Assembly (NCBI GenBank): GCA_033439795.1
Contig: JAUTDP010000003.1
Coordinates: forward strand, 3,100,001-3,164,000
Length of the DNA stretch: 64,000 bases
From: Sordaria brevicollis
Lineage: Eukaryota > Ascomycota > Sordariomycetes > Sordariales > Sordariaceae
Direction: 5' to 3'
Shown here: positions 34,157 through 45,953 of the stretch, piece after piece
Layout of the letters: each line of letters opens with the position of its first letter
Position numbering within the stretch: position 1 is the first letter of the stretch
The notes under the pieces: generated by a model
Database searches by the model: none
Seen by the model: the letters and a program-made list of their open reading frames with translations, nothing else
What the model was told of the DNA's origin: nothing
Made by a program: the position numbers and the translations under genes

Positions 34157-34939
34157 CTTGACGGTTTTTTCGAGGAGATTCTCAAATCGGGAATGGGATC
34201 AGAGGTATCTGCCAGATCCGAATGTTAGCCTTCGAGGCCCCTTGAGCATGGAGAGTGCCCTCTGGAACAACGCAATCAAGGTGTCCAAGGGTTCTGCCCG
34301 CTCAGTTGCCGACGAGGAGAAGCGTATCAGTGATCGTCGACTTTCACCATCGCGAGCTGATTGCTTTCCTGGGCCTTTGCGAAGGGCATTATCCAGTTGT
34401 TTTGGACATTCTCCGGTGTCGTAATTGACGTCTTCGTCGTCGTCGCTGGGCGACTCGGACGGTATTGTTTGTTTCACATACCTCGGTGATGGGCTTGATG
34501 CTGAGAGGACGGACAAGCTAGCAGGATGGGAGGGGGAGAAGGGCGTCGAGCTCGCGATGGTCTTTTGTTAAAAATTTCAAGCGGGCGGGTGGATTCTGTG
34601 GTGGTGGTCTGTGCGTCCAAATGCAAAAACTGCCCCGTGCAATTGCCCTAACGCCCAGTAGCTGGTCAAGGCTTGGCGTTCGCCGGGCCGGCAAAGGTGC
34701 CCTTCAGGCGCATTCACACAAAATTTCGGAATTTTGGGGGACAGTTTGGCGCTGGCGGGCGGCCAAATGTGGGGCCGTGGTCGGTGCGCGCACATAATTT
34801 CTGTCCAGCACTTTTTGCTCTCGCGCGCAAACGAGACTCGCAGGACCCTCTCGCTCCCCTCGACCACCACCCATTGAAATACTTCCCCATCAACTCTTCG
34901 AGGATCGTATCCGACAACAACCCCAAGCAAATCGCCAAG
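34157..34939. promoter_or_regulatory. Bidirectional promoter region of rps22 and rps12, with rps22 leader intron
   Basis: These 783 bp separate the two start codons of head-to-head small-subunit ribosomal protein genes. On the - strand there is a strong leader intron for rps22: donor GTATGT at 34481, branch GGCTAAC, acceptor after CTGGCAG at 34209 (273 bp). The remaining ~400 bp must serve both genes. I did not identify a specific transcription-factor site. Confidence 0.7.
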
Positions 34940-35745
34940 ATGGTGAGACACCCGTCCCGTCCCCTACGTGCGAGCTGAAGTGTCGCAGTGGAAGCGACCG
35001 TCGATTCTCGATATCCTAGAATCCGATTACATCTCGAATGAAGAAGCATGACGAACTAGGCATACTCGACGACATCGACGGCGCCGACGCCAACCCCGAC
35101 ATTCTTCAGACTCGACACGAACCCGATTACAATGAGGAAGCAAAAGAGCACTCCAGCTAACATGGTCTTTTTGTGGAATTGTAGTCGGACGTAGAAGAGA
35201 ACACTGTCCCCGCCTCCGAGGAGGTTGAGGTTTCCGCCGATGCTGCCCCCAAGGGCCAGATGAGCGTCCTTGATGCCCTCAAGGGTGTTCTCAAGATCTC
35301 CCTCATGCACGACGGTCTTGCCCGCGGTCTCCGTGAGGCCTCCAAGGCCCTCGACCGCCGTGAGGCTCACATGTGCGTCCTCAACGAGTCCTGCGAGGAG
35401 GAGGCCTACAAGAAGCTCGTCATTGCTCTCTGCTCCGAGCACAAGATCCCCCTCATCAAGGTTCCCGATGGCAAGCAGCTCGGCGAGTGGGCCGGTCTCT
35501 GTGAGTATCCCCGTTTCCGGAAAGTCATGTCGAGAGACTGTTTTGCTGACTGTAATACCAGGCGTCCTTGACCGTGAGGGTAACGCCCGCAAGGTCGTCA
35601 ACTGCTCTTGCGTCGTCGTCAAGAACTGGGGTGAGATGTCCTCCGAGCGCGAGGTAAGAACTATTTCCCGAATCCTGCATTAGCCTGCAGTAACTAACAG
35701 ATGACCCTTTAGATCCTCCTCAACTACTTCCAGACCGAGCAGTAA
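34940..35745 (+). CDS. rps12: 40S ribosomal protein S12 (eS12)
   Basis: Four coding exons: 34940-34942, 35185-35500, 35562-35653 and 35713-35745, 147 residues. The first coding exon is only the ATG; a 242-bp intron with branch GCTAAC separates it from [13 protein letters not shown], so the protein starts MSDVEE like its fungal relatives. The body ([22 protein letters not shown] cut here to its core [12 protein letters not shown], then [15 protein letters not shown] and [14 protein letters not shown]) is the L7Ae/L30e-fold eS12 sequence. eS12 sits on the beak of the 40S subunit. Exon boundaries follow GTGAGT and GTAAGA donors. Confidence 0.95.
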
Positions 35746-36124
35746 ATTGGCGATTCGCATCTTGGCGAGGCGGAATCTCTAGGGATGGACAGGCGGCAGA
35801 CGCGTCCCGGACATTGGCTATAAAAGGTCATGTGTCGTGTTGGACGTTCGCTTGGGTAGACCTTACCGGCTGGCACAAATGCTTAGAGCAGGCCTTAACT
35901 GGCTTCCCTGCAAGGGGCAATAGACAACGTAGAAGGTCCAAAACCCAATCGCTGTTCCAAAGATCCCGTCGCACTATGTTGTCATGTGTGTTATCATGTG
36001 TGAATCCGTGAACTCGACTCATCAAGCCAATGCTTGAATGCTGTTATCACCTGAGGTACCCGCAGTACAGATGGGTAATGAAAAAGGGCACGAACACCCA
36101 AACGCCGTAGTATGCATATTGATA
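35746..36124. other. Convergent 3' flanks of rps12 and pin4
   Basis: No gene seen in this 380-bp stretch, which holds the two 3' untranslated regions. Confidence 0.5.
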
Positions 36125-36712
36125 TCATTTCTTACCCTCTACCATGATGATATGGTAGCCAAAGGGTGTCTTGGCCTCGCCAATGATGGGTTTACCAGTG
36201 CTGCTCGCCTCCAGAGCAAACGCAACCCTCTCGAACTCAGGGTCCAAGGTGCCCTTTTGCTTCCAGCCCAAACTTCCTCCTACAAGTTATTGTGTAAGTA
36301 AGTGAGTGACTTGAATGTCCCAAAACGTGGATTGAACATATTGTTGAGGGTAATGGAACTCTTGAACAACAATGAGAAAACTTACCAGTCCTAGCCTTAT
36401 CCTCACTATACTCCCTAGCAACAGCACCGAAATCCGCTCCGTCACGGATCTTGGCCAGGGCCTCTTCCTTCTTGCCATGCTTCTCACACTAATTTCATAC
36501 CATCAACTTTTGTTAGCGCTGCCGACACAATTGACAGGCAAAATGCCCAAGTGGGAGGAGGAAGTAGAAGTTGAGATACTCACCAGAATATGCCTAACAT
36601 TAATCGACTGAGCACCCTTGGCCGCCTTGCCAGAGTCCTTCCCTCCGGCGTCCTTGCCCGCGTCCTTGCCGCCCTTGCTGCCGGAGCCGGAGGCTTTCTT
36701 GTCTTTGCCCAT
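36125..36712 (-). CDS. pin4: Parvulin-type peptidyl-prolyl isomerase (Pin4/Par14)
   Basis: Three exons: 36584-36712, 36386-36488 and 36125-36279, 128 residues, matching the family's usual ~130. The first ~35 residues are a basic, Gly/Lys/Ser-rich tail ([20 protein letters not shown]), as in Par14, which uses it to bind DNA and pre-ribosomes. The rotamase domain then reads [28 protein letters not shown] and [14 protein letters not shown], the canonical parvulin core with the histidines of the active site. It catalyses cis-trans isomerisation of Xaa-Pro bonds. It lacks a WW domain, so it is not the Pin1/Ess1 type. Introns are 95 and 106 bp. Confidence 0.93.
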
Positions 36713-38260
36713 TTTGATGTTTGGCTGGAAGCCGCAAAATTTGTGAGTGAACGGAGGTTTGCTGGGTGAGGAAGCACCCGAGTCGTGGTGTTGGTGAGGA
36801 GCGTGCGAACTGTTCGTGAGATGATGAAAGTTGAAGTGGGGCTATGGTGGGAGGAAGCTTTGAGCGAGAATGGAAACTCTCAGCTGTGTTTGTGCTTTCT
36901 CGTTGGTGGTATGGTAGAGAACCCTAACCCTGATGAAAGGAGGAAAGTTACCCCTTTTTCGATGTCAACTCCGGCTCCCGTCGCCTTGGACACTCCGAAA
37001 TTGGATAGGAAAGATGAGCTGAATTGCGCCTGAATGCCCGTTGGCTGATATCAATGACACTTGCTTCTTGAATTGTCTCCGGCTTCTTTCTGGAAACCGC
37101 GTCATAAAAATGAAGAACCTGCGACACAACGCCAGGACGGAGCGGGAGAGAGTGGGAAGGAACGGACTGGAAGGATAGTTGCGAACTTCCTGCTCAGAAA
37201 ACCCTGACTGCTCCTGGAAAAGAAAAGGAGTCGGAAACATCCGTCACAGGGACATAAACGCCGTGGGAAATTTCCTGGTGTAAAGGCAGGTACCTCTCCT
37301 CTGTTGGTGTCCTGGTTTTCGGGACCGACTGGAACCGATGATGTGAGCTCATAGGTACCTCTATGTCACAACTTGTTACGTAGAGCGTGGAAACCTTTCC
37401 CGGGCCTCGCTTTTTTTGCAACAAAATTGGATACCACCTAACCCAAGAGCTCTCATGTTCTAATGCACGAGAAGTGGCACTCGATAGCCGCCTCTAGGTT
37501 GTATATCTTTCACCGAGGGTCGAGATGGGGTAACCACGAAAGGGGTCATTCCTCGCCAACAATCCTGGAACTGGTTCCTGGTGACCGGCGAATTATCTGG
37601 GAGAAGGGGCCATACACCTCATGTTTGTAATGTGCTCCAAAACAATACCACGTTTTGATTCCTTTGCGCGCATTTTTGTCACTCTTTACACATGTGAACT
37701 GAACGCTGAGCATTTCCTTAAATATGGAAAACATGAGAATCCTTGGCCTCTGTGCCTCCAACTCATCATGAGGAATATCGCAGTTTTGCAAAAATGTTCC
37801 TCTTGTGGCAAGAGTGAGAGAGATCAAAATGTGCTTGCTTTGTTGATCCTTGCCATACCTCGAATGCCTCCTTCCAGACTTGAAGTTGGAGAGGGGACAC
37901 TTGCCTATCTGACGAGCAACTTCCACATCGACAGACTTGCAGAGCAGGATTGAACGAAGCCCGCAGCATTGTGTCTCTCGTGCTTTCTCTGGTTGATGTT
38001 GTTGAGAGGCCACCCAACAGACATGCCACTTGTATTATTTATTCTCAACTTCCCACCTCTTTCGGTCTGTTTCTTCTCCTCCACTTCTTCATCCACCACA
38101 GCGTTTGATTCTTCACTTACTACACGACCTCACCCACCACGACTTCGGTCCCAGCATTCCTTTTCACTCTATCATTATCCTCTCCCAGTCTTGGACTCTT
38201 TTCCTTGACCTTGCCACACCAACCTCTTCATTCCACAGGAAGCCACACACCATCGTCACA
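36713..38260. other. Divergent intergenic region between pin4 and a hypothetical gene
   Basis: About 1.5 kb. A 110-codon + frame at 37621-37953 and a 155-codon - frame over the same bases are mutual shadows without domains. The final ~250 bases before 38261 are pyrimidine-rich and look like a leader or promoter. Confidence 0.5.
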
Positions 38261-38962
38261 ATGGCCAACCAAAAGTTCGATCAGCGGAACGAAGACAACG
38301 GAAGACAGAACAGACCGGCAACACCCCCGGCACCAGACGCCCCGATCACAGAGAATCCAGAGTCTTTGCGGCTGATTCGAGCATACTATCAAGCCAGCCC
38401 CACGGACGAAGACAAAAACACACACCTCGGCAACCTCGCGAATGCTCTCGCAGACCATCTTTGGGGCACGGACAAGTATAGGCATGACCGGAGGCTCGCG
38501 GTCATCAGAATGGCCTTGGCCGCCACGCTGAATTGTCTGGAATCGTTGTTTAACGAGCCAGAGACAAGGGATAACTCGAGACGCCGACAACAGTTCAAGC
38601 CCGAGCCGGTTTCGATCCCAAGCAACCTCAACGAACACATTGGGTCCAATGCAAACGCAGCTATTCTGCAGGTACCTCTTCTTCATCATTTGCGTGAACA
38701 CCGACCCTTGAGTGATGAAGCCTCCCCGGCGGAGAGTCTGCAGTGGTTGACGGGTCTCACCAAGGCCTACAAGGGAGACTTCCGACAACCTCCTCCGGGT
38801 GGTTCCTTCGATGCTGTGCGGGCGTGGAATACGATCTTGGACAAGCTGCCTGTCCTCGTTGAGTGGATGCTGTTGTCAGATGGTCTCGTGGATGCGACGC
38901 GTCCGGATCCCGCAAAGCTGTTGAATACCCTGCGCCTGCTTTTCAAATCCGAAATGCTTTGA
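38261..38962 (+). CDS. Hypothetical helical protein, 233 residues
   Basis: Single exon from the ATG in a good context (CACAATGGCC) to TGA. The open frame extends upstream, but the upstream part reads as pyrimidine-rich leader. I do not recognise the family. A polar, Pro/Asn-rich N-terminus (about 40 residues) is followed by mostly helical sequence with amphipathic segments such as RLIRAYYQASPTDEDKNTH and ILDKLPVLVEWMLLSDGLVD. There is no signal peptide or membrane segment. Codon usage resembles the neighbouring genes, which together with the length supports it as real. Confidence 0.6.
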   Translation: MANQKFDQRNEDNGRQNRPATPPAPDAPITENPESLRLIRAYYQASPTDEDKNTHLGNLANALADHLWGTDKYRHDRRLAVIRMALAATLNCLESLFNEPETRDNSRRRQQFKPEPVSIPSNLNEHIGSNANAAILQVPLLHHLREHRPLSDEASPAESLQWLTGLTKAYKGDFRQPPPGGSFDAVRAWNTILDKLPVLVEWMLLSDGLVDATRPDPAKLLNTLRLLFKSEML

Positions 38963-39941
38963 AGTCCAAAGGCGGATAGCTCCAGCTGAAGCTTGGGTGT
39001 CGTACTTGAGTTTTCAACCTGGCAGCTCTCTTTGAGTTATGATCCAAGACAAAGATGAGATCCAACTCCCTGTTTTTCACCTCCCTCGAGACACGGATGT
39101 TCGCTTTCTTGTTCGCTGGCGATGGTTTTGGTTTTGGCTTCCTAGTTGGCGTTTGTGGTTTGTCTCGGAAGATTCGTTGGCTGCGGATGTATGGTTTTGG
39201 AATATACATGATGTTGGTGGATTTGAAATTCAGAAGGGTGAATTGTATGCCTGTCTCCAAATCAAGTAGTGGTTCAGTAATGGTGGTTGTGGGGAGAGGG
39301 GATTGGACAGGAACTTCAATTAGCGGAATCGTGGTTTATGAGCATCAAGTTTCATAGCATAGTTCAATGAAACTTGTCTGAGAATATGTACCAAGATCCA
39401 ACCGTGAAGCTATGTGTGTTTCCCAGTCTGAGCATCTCCTTTGATTTGTTTCACCTTTTCCCGACGAAGCAGTTAGCGGGCTGCAGAAAACCTAACCAAA
39501 GGAGGAGAACCCAATGGACAGAGGGAAGAAATTGAGGAAAAAGACGGAGAGGAGGGAAAAAAAAGGGGTGAACCTATCGGGAGAAGAGGTGGACATAATA
39601 TGAACTGGGAGAGCCGAAGTCTACTTGGATTCGAGTGGCTTAGACCGTAGAGAAAAGTGTTCAAGAGACGATCGCACCAAGTTCGTGCTCAGGTCAAGAT
39701 AGGCATCATCTTCTCTTCTCTAGCCCTTCGACTGACCAACACACGTCCCACTATCGACTATGTATATGCTATTACTGGACCCCGGGTCTACCCCCTCCTG
39801 ACCATGCACTAACCAAATAAACAATGCATACACCATGTTGTATACCTAGATCCGAGCAAGCACCAAACTCCAGACTCTCCACATGTATATATACCCACAT
39901 CTACGCTACCATACCATACCGTACCATACCGTACCCTACAC
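38963..39941. other. Convergent 3' flanks, with an ATACC/GTACC repeat
   Basis: No gene supported. At 39905-39937 there is a short tandem array of ACCAT/ACCGT units close to the stop codon of the VPS9 gene, probably in its 3' untranslated region. Confidence 0.5.
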
Positions 39942-42354
39942 TTACTCCTTGAAAGCACCCATATCCTTCAACGCCCCCGCTAACCGTCTATAATCTCTCA
40001 GCAAATCCAGGACTTCTCCTATTCTCAGATCGGCAGGGTTCTGCATCTCCATGAACCGCTTGATAGGCGGTTCGACCTTGGGGATCTCCTTCGGTGGTAG
40101 GGCGGGTGCTAGGTCTGGGAAGGCCTTTTGTTTTTGTTAGTCAGCTGTTTCAGGGGAGTAGAACTTAGGAATAAGAAGAGAAACGTACAGTAGCCAAATC
40201 ACCCCCATCCGCCACCGCGACCCCTTTACCAGGAACAGACGGTACTTCCTTATCCTTTGCCACTGGCGGAGGAGGCGCGGCCGTTGCAGGTGATTGTACG
40301 GCCGGTGTAGCTGGTGTTGACGTCCTACCGAAACTTCGTAGTCCGCTGATCCCTTGCGAAAACCTCGCCATGGGATTTAACGAAGAACCAAGGTTGCGGA
40401 CGGAGTCGATAAGGGCTGGATTTGATGATGCTGCGGGGGCTGGTGTTGGTGATGGGGTTGTGGCTGTTGTTGACCCGACGGCGACAGCTGTTGTGGTACT
40501 TCCACTGCCTTCTTTTGAGTCCTTGGAGGTGCCGCTCAGTCCAGCAGCAACAGCCGCTGCTGCCCTCTCTTCTACTGTCAATCGTTTTCCGCCAGAGACG
40601 CTGCGAGTGCTGGCGCTATCAGCACTGTTATCTCGAGTTGCGGAAGCTTTGCGACCGCCGATTATGCTTAGGACTCTGTCCTCTGTTGATCTACTGGGTG
40701 TGTTTGAGCGTTTTAGGGGCTGTAGACCGGCGGCAGAGTCATCGGGGGTGTGGACTGAGCTGGCTGCGCTACGCACGCCTATGCTACCGGCTGTGGAGGT
40801 ACCGTCATCCTCGAGGAGAGTGGGTGGGGGAGTGCCGATGAGCTTGCGGGCGTCTTCGAGGGTTTTGGGTACGATGGCTTCTTGGTGCTCGCGCAACTTG
40901 CCGACTAGGAACTTGTAGCTGTCGCCTAAGCTGATGCCGATGGTTTTCAAGCTTTGGTCGGCGGTGGTAAAAACGGCGTCGGAGGCGGCGTTGAAGGCTT
41001 GTGCGGGTTGCGTCACTAGGTCACTAAGCCGGCGATTGGGCATCCGCGGGTTGTTGCGTGCTGAGGGGGGTTGAAGGCGGTTGTTGTTGTTGGACTCGGA
41101 GGATGGGCTAGGGGTGGAGACGCCGGCTGAGTAGGCGGGAGGAAAAGTTTCGGCGCGAGGGATTGACGAGCCGGTGGGTGTTTTGGCGGGACCTGTAGGA
41201 GCTTCGTCGGCGCGGAGGGTGGAGAGGTCGACGGTTTCTAGGAAGCTGATGGCTGCTTCGAGACAGGTCAGGCAATAAGATGACTCGCCTACGAGCTTGG
41301 GCTCCCAGCGGAAGCGTTGGATGAAGTTGACGTCGCTTATGACGTTGAGGTTCTCGGGTGGGAGGGTGATGAGGGTGAAGATGAGCATTGGCATGAGTTC
41401 GTCGGCAGACGAAGAAGGGTGGAAGTGTGAGAGGGTGTCGATAATGGCCTTATGCGCCGCCTTGAGATGGTTGAGCTTGCCCAGGGGATACCGTGACTGG
41501 TTCATGAGTATCAACTCCTTCCTTGCTCCTCCCAGCCATTCCTTGACCTCTTCTGTCCTCTTCGCAACGGCTTCCGGGTCGCTTTTGTCGATGTCTCCAA
41601 TGTCCACTCCCAGATCGCTTGGGCCAATGCCTACCACAGCCAAAGCAGCCGTCTTCGATCGGAGCTTGTCGTCCTGCGCTTCGTCCTGTGTGGTGTGATG
41701 ACGGTAAATTCTTCCGTAGATACCTTCGCACAGCCTCCTCTCTACAGCTTCCTCCAACAATATCCTCTGCTGCTCCAAAGCCTTCCTTGCCTTTCTTCGT
41801 TCAGCATATTCCTCCGGGGTAAGCATTTCCGACTCCCGCCTTGTAAGCCCCGCCTTTAGCTTTTCCTTGCTGCTGCTACCGAGCTGAGAAGCCTTCTGTC
41901 GAAGTATACTGGCCGCGGACTGGCGCGTGCCCGAGGAAGATGTTGCGTAGTCATCGCGCTTCTGTCGGGTAGCTAGACTGTCGATATGGGTCTGGATATG
42001 AGTTGCGGCGGTAGCGTAAAAGTCCTGGAAGCGTTGGGAAAGAGAATCGATGTTGGGCGGTGTTGGGTGCACCTTTGCGACTAGGCCGTCGATGAAGCTA
42101 TCCGTGAGGGCTACCAACTCTATGGGCAACCCTTCCAGATCGATGGATGACCTCGGAGGTTCAATGTCCAAGCTAACTCTGCTTTCGAAGGTGTCGGGCA
42201 TCTCGGAAGTGGGCTTGACTGGGGACATGATGGTGCTCGCTCTCTTGGGTCGCGTCAAGTCTGTCGGCGTGGAAGGAGGATCGAGGCGGGTAAAGGACCT
42301 CGAAGTCCGGAGAGGACTCGGGCGCGGAGACGGGTTGTTTCTGCTGGACGACAT
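39942..42354 (-). CDS. VPS9-domain Rab5-type guanine nucleotide exchange factor
   Basis: Two exons: 40189-42354 and 39942-40124, 782 residues. The 64-bp intron (GTACGT donor, GACTAAC branch) joins GGDLAT to AFPDLAPALPPKEIPK, and the short last exon encodes a conserved-looking helical tail ending in MGAFKE. The VPS9 domain spans about residues 235-380: KLNHLKAAHKAIIDTL, then SADELMPMLIFTLI and the closing GESSYCLTCLEAAISFLE. VPS9 proteins load GTP on Rab5/Ypt51-class GTPases at endosomes. Long Ser/Pro/Thr-rich regions flank the domain on both sides. The start is the ATG before SSSRNNPS; an open extension upstream has only a TTG. Confidence 0.88.
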
Positions 42355-43818
42355 GCTAATACCGCTTGTGTGACTGTTGTATATTGGGTTCAAGGTTAGA
42401 GTTGTATGTCATTGGGAAGCGAAGTTGAGTGCGACCAGCAACGTAATGGGAGCCGGGACTTCCCAAGCAATGCTGTGATGAATGACTCCACAGTGGAGAT
42501 ATTGGACGATAGACGAGGTGCTGGGAGAGATATGATTGACGCCGGGGGCACAGATCATGACATAGGTTGGGCGGTCGAGGGACTTACATCTCAAGCCAAT
42601 GACCGGCGCATAAAGATACGGCACAGGTGAAACCGCAAGATTCGGATCTGACGAAAGTTGAGAGGCAGAGAAACAGAGTCGGAAGAGTCAAATAGCAAAA
42701 GAATCTTCAGGACACTCGGAGACCCATGAACGTAGTTCGAGATGGAGACGAGAGGACGGGGGTTAAAGTGGTGATGCTATGGAGCCTGGGCGTGTTGTTA
42801 TACCGTGCTAAAATAGTGTGACAAGAAGCGCGCAAGGCCAACGAGCAAAGAAAAGCAGTTGGAAAAAGTCTCAAAGAGTGGAAAAATAGAGGGCGCTTAG
42901 TGGTTGAGCTCTCAAAGCATTGCCGTCTTCATCAAAGGTTAGGACATTGTTGTGTCGTTCGAGCCTTGAGCGAGTTCATGTCGTGTGAGATGAGGGAGAC
43001 GAGATGCGTGTCTCCAGGGTCCGAGCTAGGCGACTTGCAGAAGAGTGGTGGTGTTCTTGTCCCGCAGGGCATCTCTCCATTCTGCCAGTGGAATGACACT
43101 GCTGGCAGATGCTCCACCTGGCAGCAGCCTGATATTAGTGTGTTAGGGAGACATTGAAGAGAGAGAAAGGCACTTGAAATATGAGACGAAAGAAACTCCA
43201 GATGACAACCTCAAATGATGTAGTATAGTATCTCGTGAACATGAACTTTCAAGAAATGCAATGTTTCGCCTGGGTGCATGTGATGGATTTCGGAAAACGA
43301 CGATCTCAACCACTTTTTCATCTCCCATACAAGACCCTAACCCTCTTATTATCAAAGAGTGACAACGCATGGTGCATGCCCCATCTGCACGTTTGCGCCC
43401 AGTTTCCGGGGTAAAGCCCAGGCGGCGGTGTTATCGGTTTGATAAGAGGAACCTTGAGAGGTACGCGTTTCCGCCATCGGCCATTGGCATTGGCCAACGT
43501 CGTCATCACTGGCTGTCAATCAACGATTCCGCTGCCAACACGCCGCTATCTTGTCGCAGCTGACAGGCACCAGTGCACCACAGATCTCGGCCCTTTCTCC
43601 CTCTACCGTCCCTCTACCGAAACGCCTTCCCCAACAATCTTACCACACCCGACCTTCAATCAACTGACCTGGAACTGACGACATCCTCGGACTCGAGTCG
43701 AGGCGAAACACCTCTGTCTAATATCTCGACATCTCTATTTATCCATTTCGATTCCTTCTTAGTTTTTAGTTCAACCATAACCCCACCCTCCACTGTCCGC
43801 AACCAACCCTCGTTCGGC
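42355..43818. other. Divergent intergenic region between the VPS9 gene and atg15
   Basis: About 1.46 kb serving both promoters. Short frames only; no gene supported. Confidence 0.5.
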
Positions 43819-45953
43819 ATGTTCTCCTCTGGAAAGAGGAAGGCGGATGCATTCAGTTGCACCTCCGCCGCCAAAGTCACCGCCAAACTGGCCCTGTCCC
43901 TTCTCGCCCTCTCGACAACAACGCCAGTTGCCAACGCCTTTTCCTACGATGAACCGAATGCGCAGATAGTGATACCGATAGAAGCACAGCCAATACAGCC
44001 ACTATTACCAGAAGCTCCAGCACCGGCTGAGCACAAGTTTGTATGTCCTCTGTTTGTCCTGTTACTACACATGGGGCCCATCACCCGCGTAGTCATCACT
44101 AACACACAAGATTCGCCACCCATAGACACTTCGACACATCTACCACCACGGTACCTACGAACACCCAACACTTCACCGAAAGAAGGACATACCCGCAAAG
44201 AATGCCGAAGTATGGCTATCAGCCGACGACGAATATGGCGAAGAGCGCATCGGAACCCTCACGGCGCGCAGCACCCCGTTGCGAATACAACGACTTGCCG
44301 ACCGGAGGCCTAGCGTCGTAGATCCCATGGTCGCTTATGCACGACAACAAGGTTACGCCTCCGTCCTATCACCGGAAGCATGGACGATGGACGAGGTTGC
44401 CGGACCCGATATCACGGATAAAGATACCATCATCTCGTTGGCGCTTATGGCTGCCGACGCCTACGTGCAGACTCCCGATGACGCGAATTGGGAGGATGTG
44501 GGTCCCAAGTTCAACAGAAGCCTGGATTTTGGATGGGAAGGGGATGGACTTCGGGGTCATGTGTTTGCCGATGAGACGAACTCGACCATTGTTATCGGCT
44601 TGAAGGGAACATCGGTTGCTGTCTTCGATGGTGATGGCACTACGACCAACGACAAGGTCAACGACAACCTGTTTTTCAGTTGCTGCTGCGCCCAACAAGG
44701 GCCCTGGACCTGGCACCAGGTTTGCGACTGCGCGACAGGGACCTATTTTTGCAACAACACCTGCGTTGTCCAAGCATTGCGCGAAGAGAACCGCTACTAC
44801 CAAGCCGGTCGCGAGCTCTATGCGAACGTTACTGAGCTGTACCCCGAGGCCAACGTGTGGATTGTTGGCCATTCGCTTGGAGGAGCCATGAGCTCTCTGC
44901 TTGGCTTGACATATGGTGACCCGGTTGTGACTTTCGAGGCTGTTCCCGAGGCTCTCCCCGCCAAGCGACTTGGGCTTCCCATCCCTCCTGGATCCGACCC
45001 GGATGCGCCTCAGACACGAGAGTACACGGGAGCGTTCCACTTTGGTCACACAGCCGACCCTGTGTACGTCGGTACCTGTAACGGAGCTACCGCATCGTGC
45101 GCTATTGGCGGATATGCAATGGAGTCAGCTTGTCACACGGGCCGGGAGTGTGTTTACGACACGGTTGGTGACTTGGGCTGGCGGGTTGGCATCGGCACCC
45201 ACAAGATCCGTGCGGTTATTCGTGATGTGCTTAGGAAGTATGAGAAGGTTCCCGAGTGCAAGTTTACGCCGGAGTGCAGAGATTGCGGAAACTGGAAGAT
45301 GTATGAGAGCAATGGAACCGAAACCACGACTACCTCGAGCCAGCCTGCTTCGACTTCCAAGACTCGGACCAGGACCGAAACCTGCAAGACTCCGTAAGTT
45401 TGACACCTGTTTTTGGTCTTCAGATGAAGCATACTAACAAGTGATAGTGGCTGGTGGGGATGTTTGGATGAAACCACTACGACAACTGGAACTTCAACAA
45501 CGACCACCTCTGAAGTGACAACCACTTCTACCACTACATGCCACACTCCGTAAGTTGGATCCGAGTCAATCTGAAGATGAACATTGCTAACATTTCAAAA
45601 GTGGCTGGTTCGGTTGCAAGGACAAGACCACAACCTCAACTACATCCACAACAACTCCTACTGCGACAACAAGCAGCACCACCTGCCTAACTCCCGGAAA
45701 ATTCTGGGGATGCTACGACAAAACCGCCACCACGGATCTCGGATCTACGTCTACTTCGGCAGAGCTTACGATTACTTCAGCCCCAGTCTTACCGAGCTCG
45801 GTGCTTACCTCGTCAGCAACGGCTACCCCGACAGAGAGCGGACAGCCCGGTGACAATAGCGGGAAGAAGTGCCGTGGCAGGACATGGTACGGGGTGTGCA
45901 AAGACTACGAGGGCGGCGATGATGACAAGCAGCCCCCGAGTAACGATCTATAA
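43819..45953 (+). CDS. atg15: Atg15 vacuolar phospholipase (autophagic body lipase)
   Basis: Four exons: 43819-44040, 44126-45393, 45448-45549 and 45602-45953, 647 residues. Atg15 is a class 3 lipase delivered through the multivesicular-body route to the vacuole, where it breaks down autophagic-body membranes. A hydrophobic segment near the N-terminus (about residues 20-40) serves as signal anchor. The domain begins [14 protein letters not shown]. The triad is visible: Ser324 in GHSLGG, Asp385 in [11 protein letters not shown] and His433 in GIGTHKIR. A Cys-rich lid region ([14 protein letters not shown]) is typical. After the lipase domain come four small Cys-containing modules ([21 protein letters not shown] and TWYGVCKD) separated by Thr/Ser-rich linkers. 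The first two inter-exon joints fall at the same place in the repeat, within TP-GW. Confidence 0.95.
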
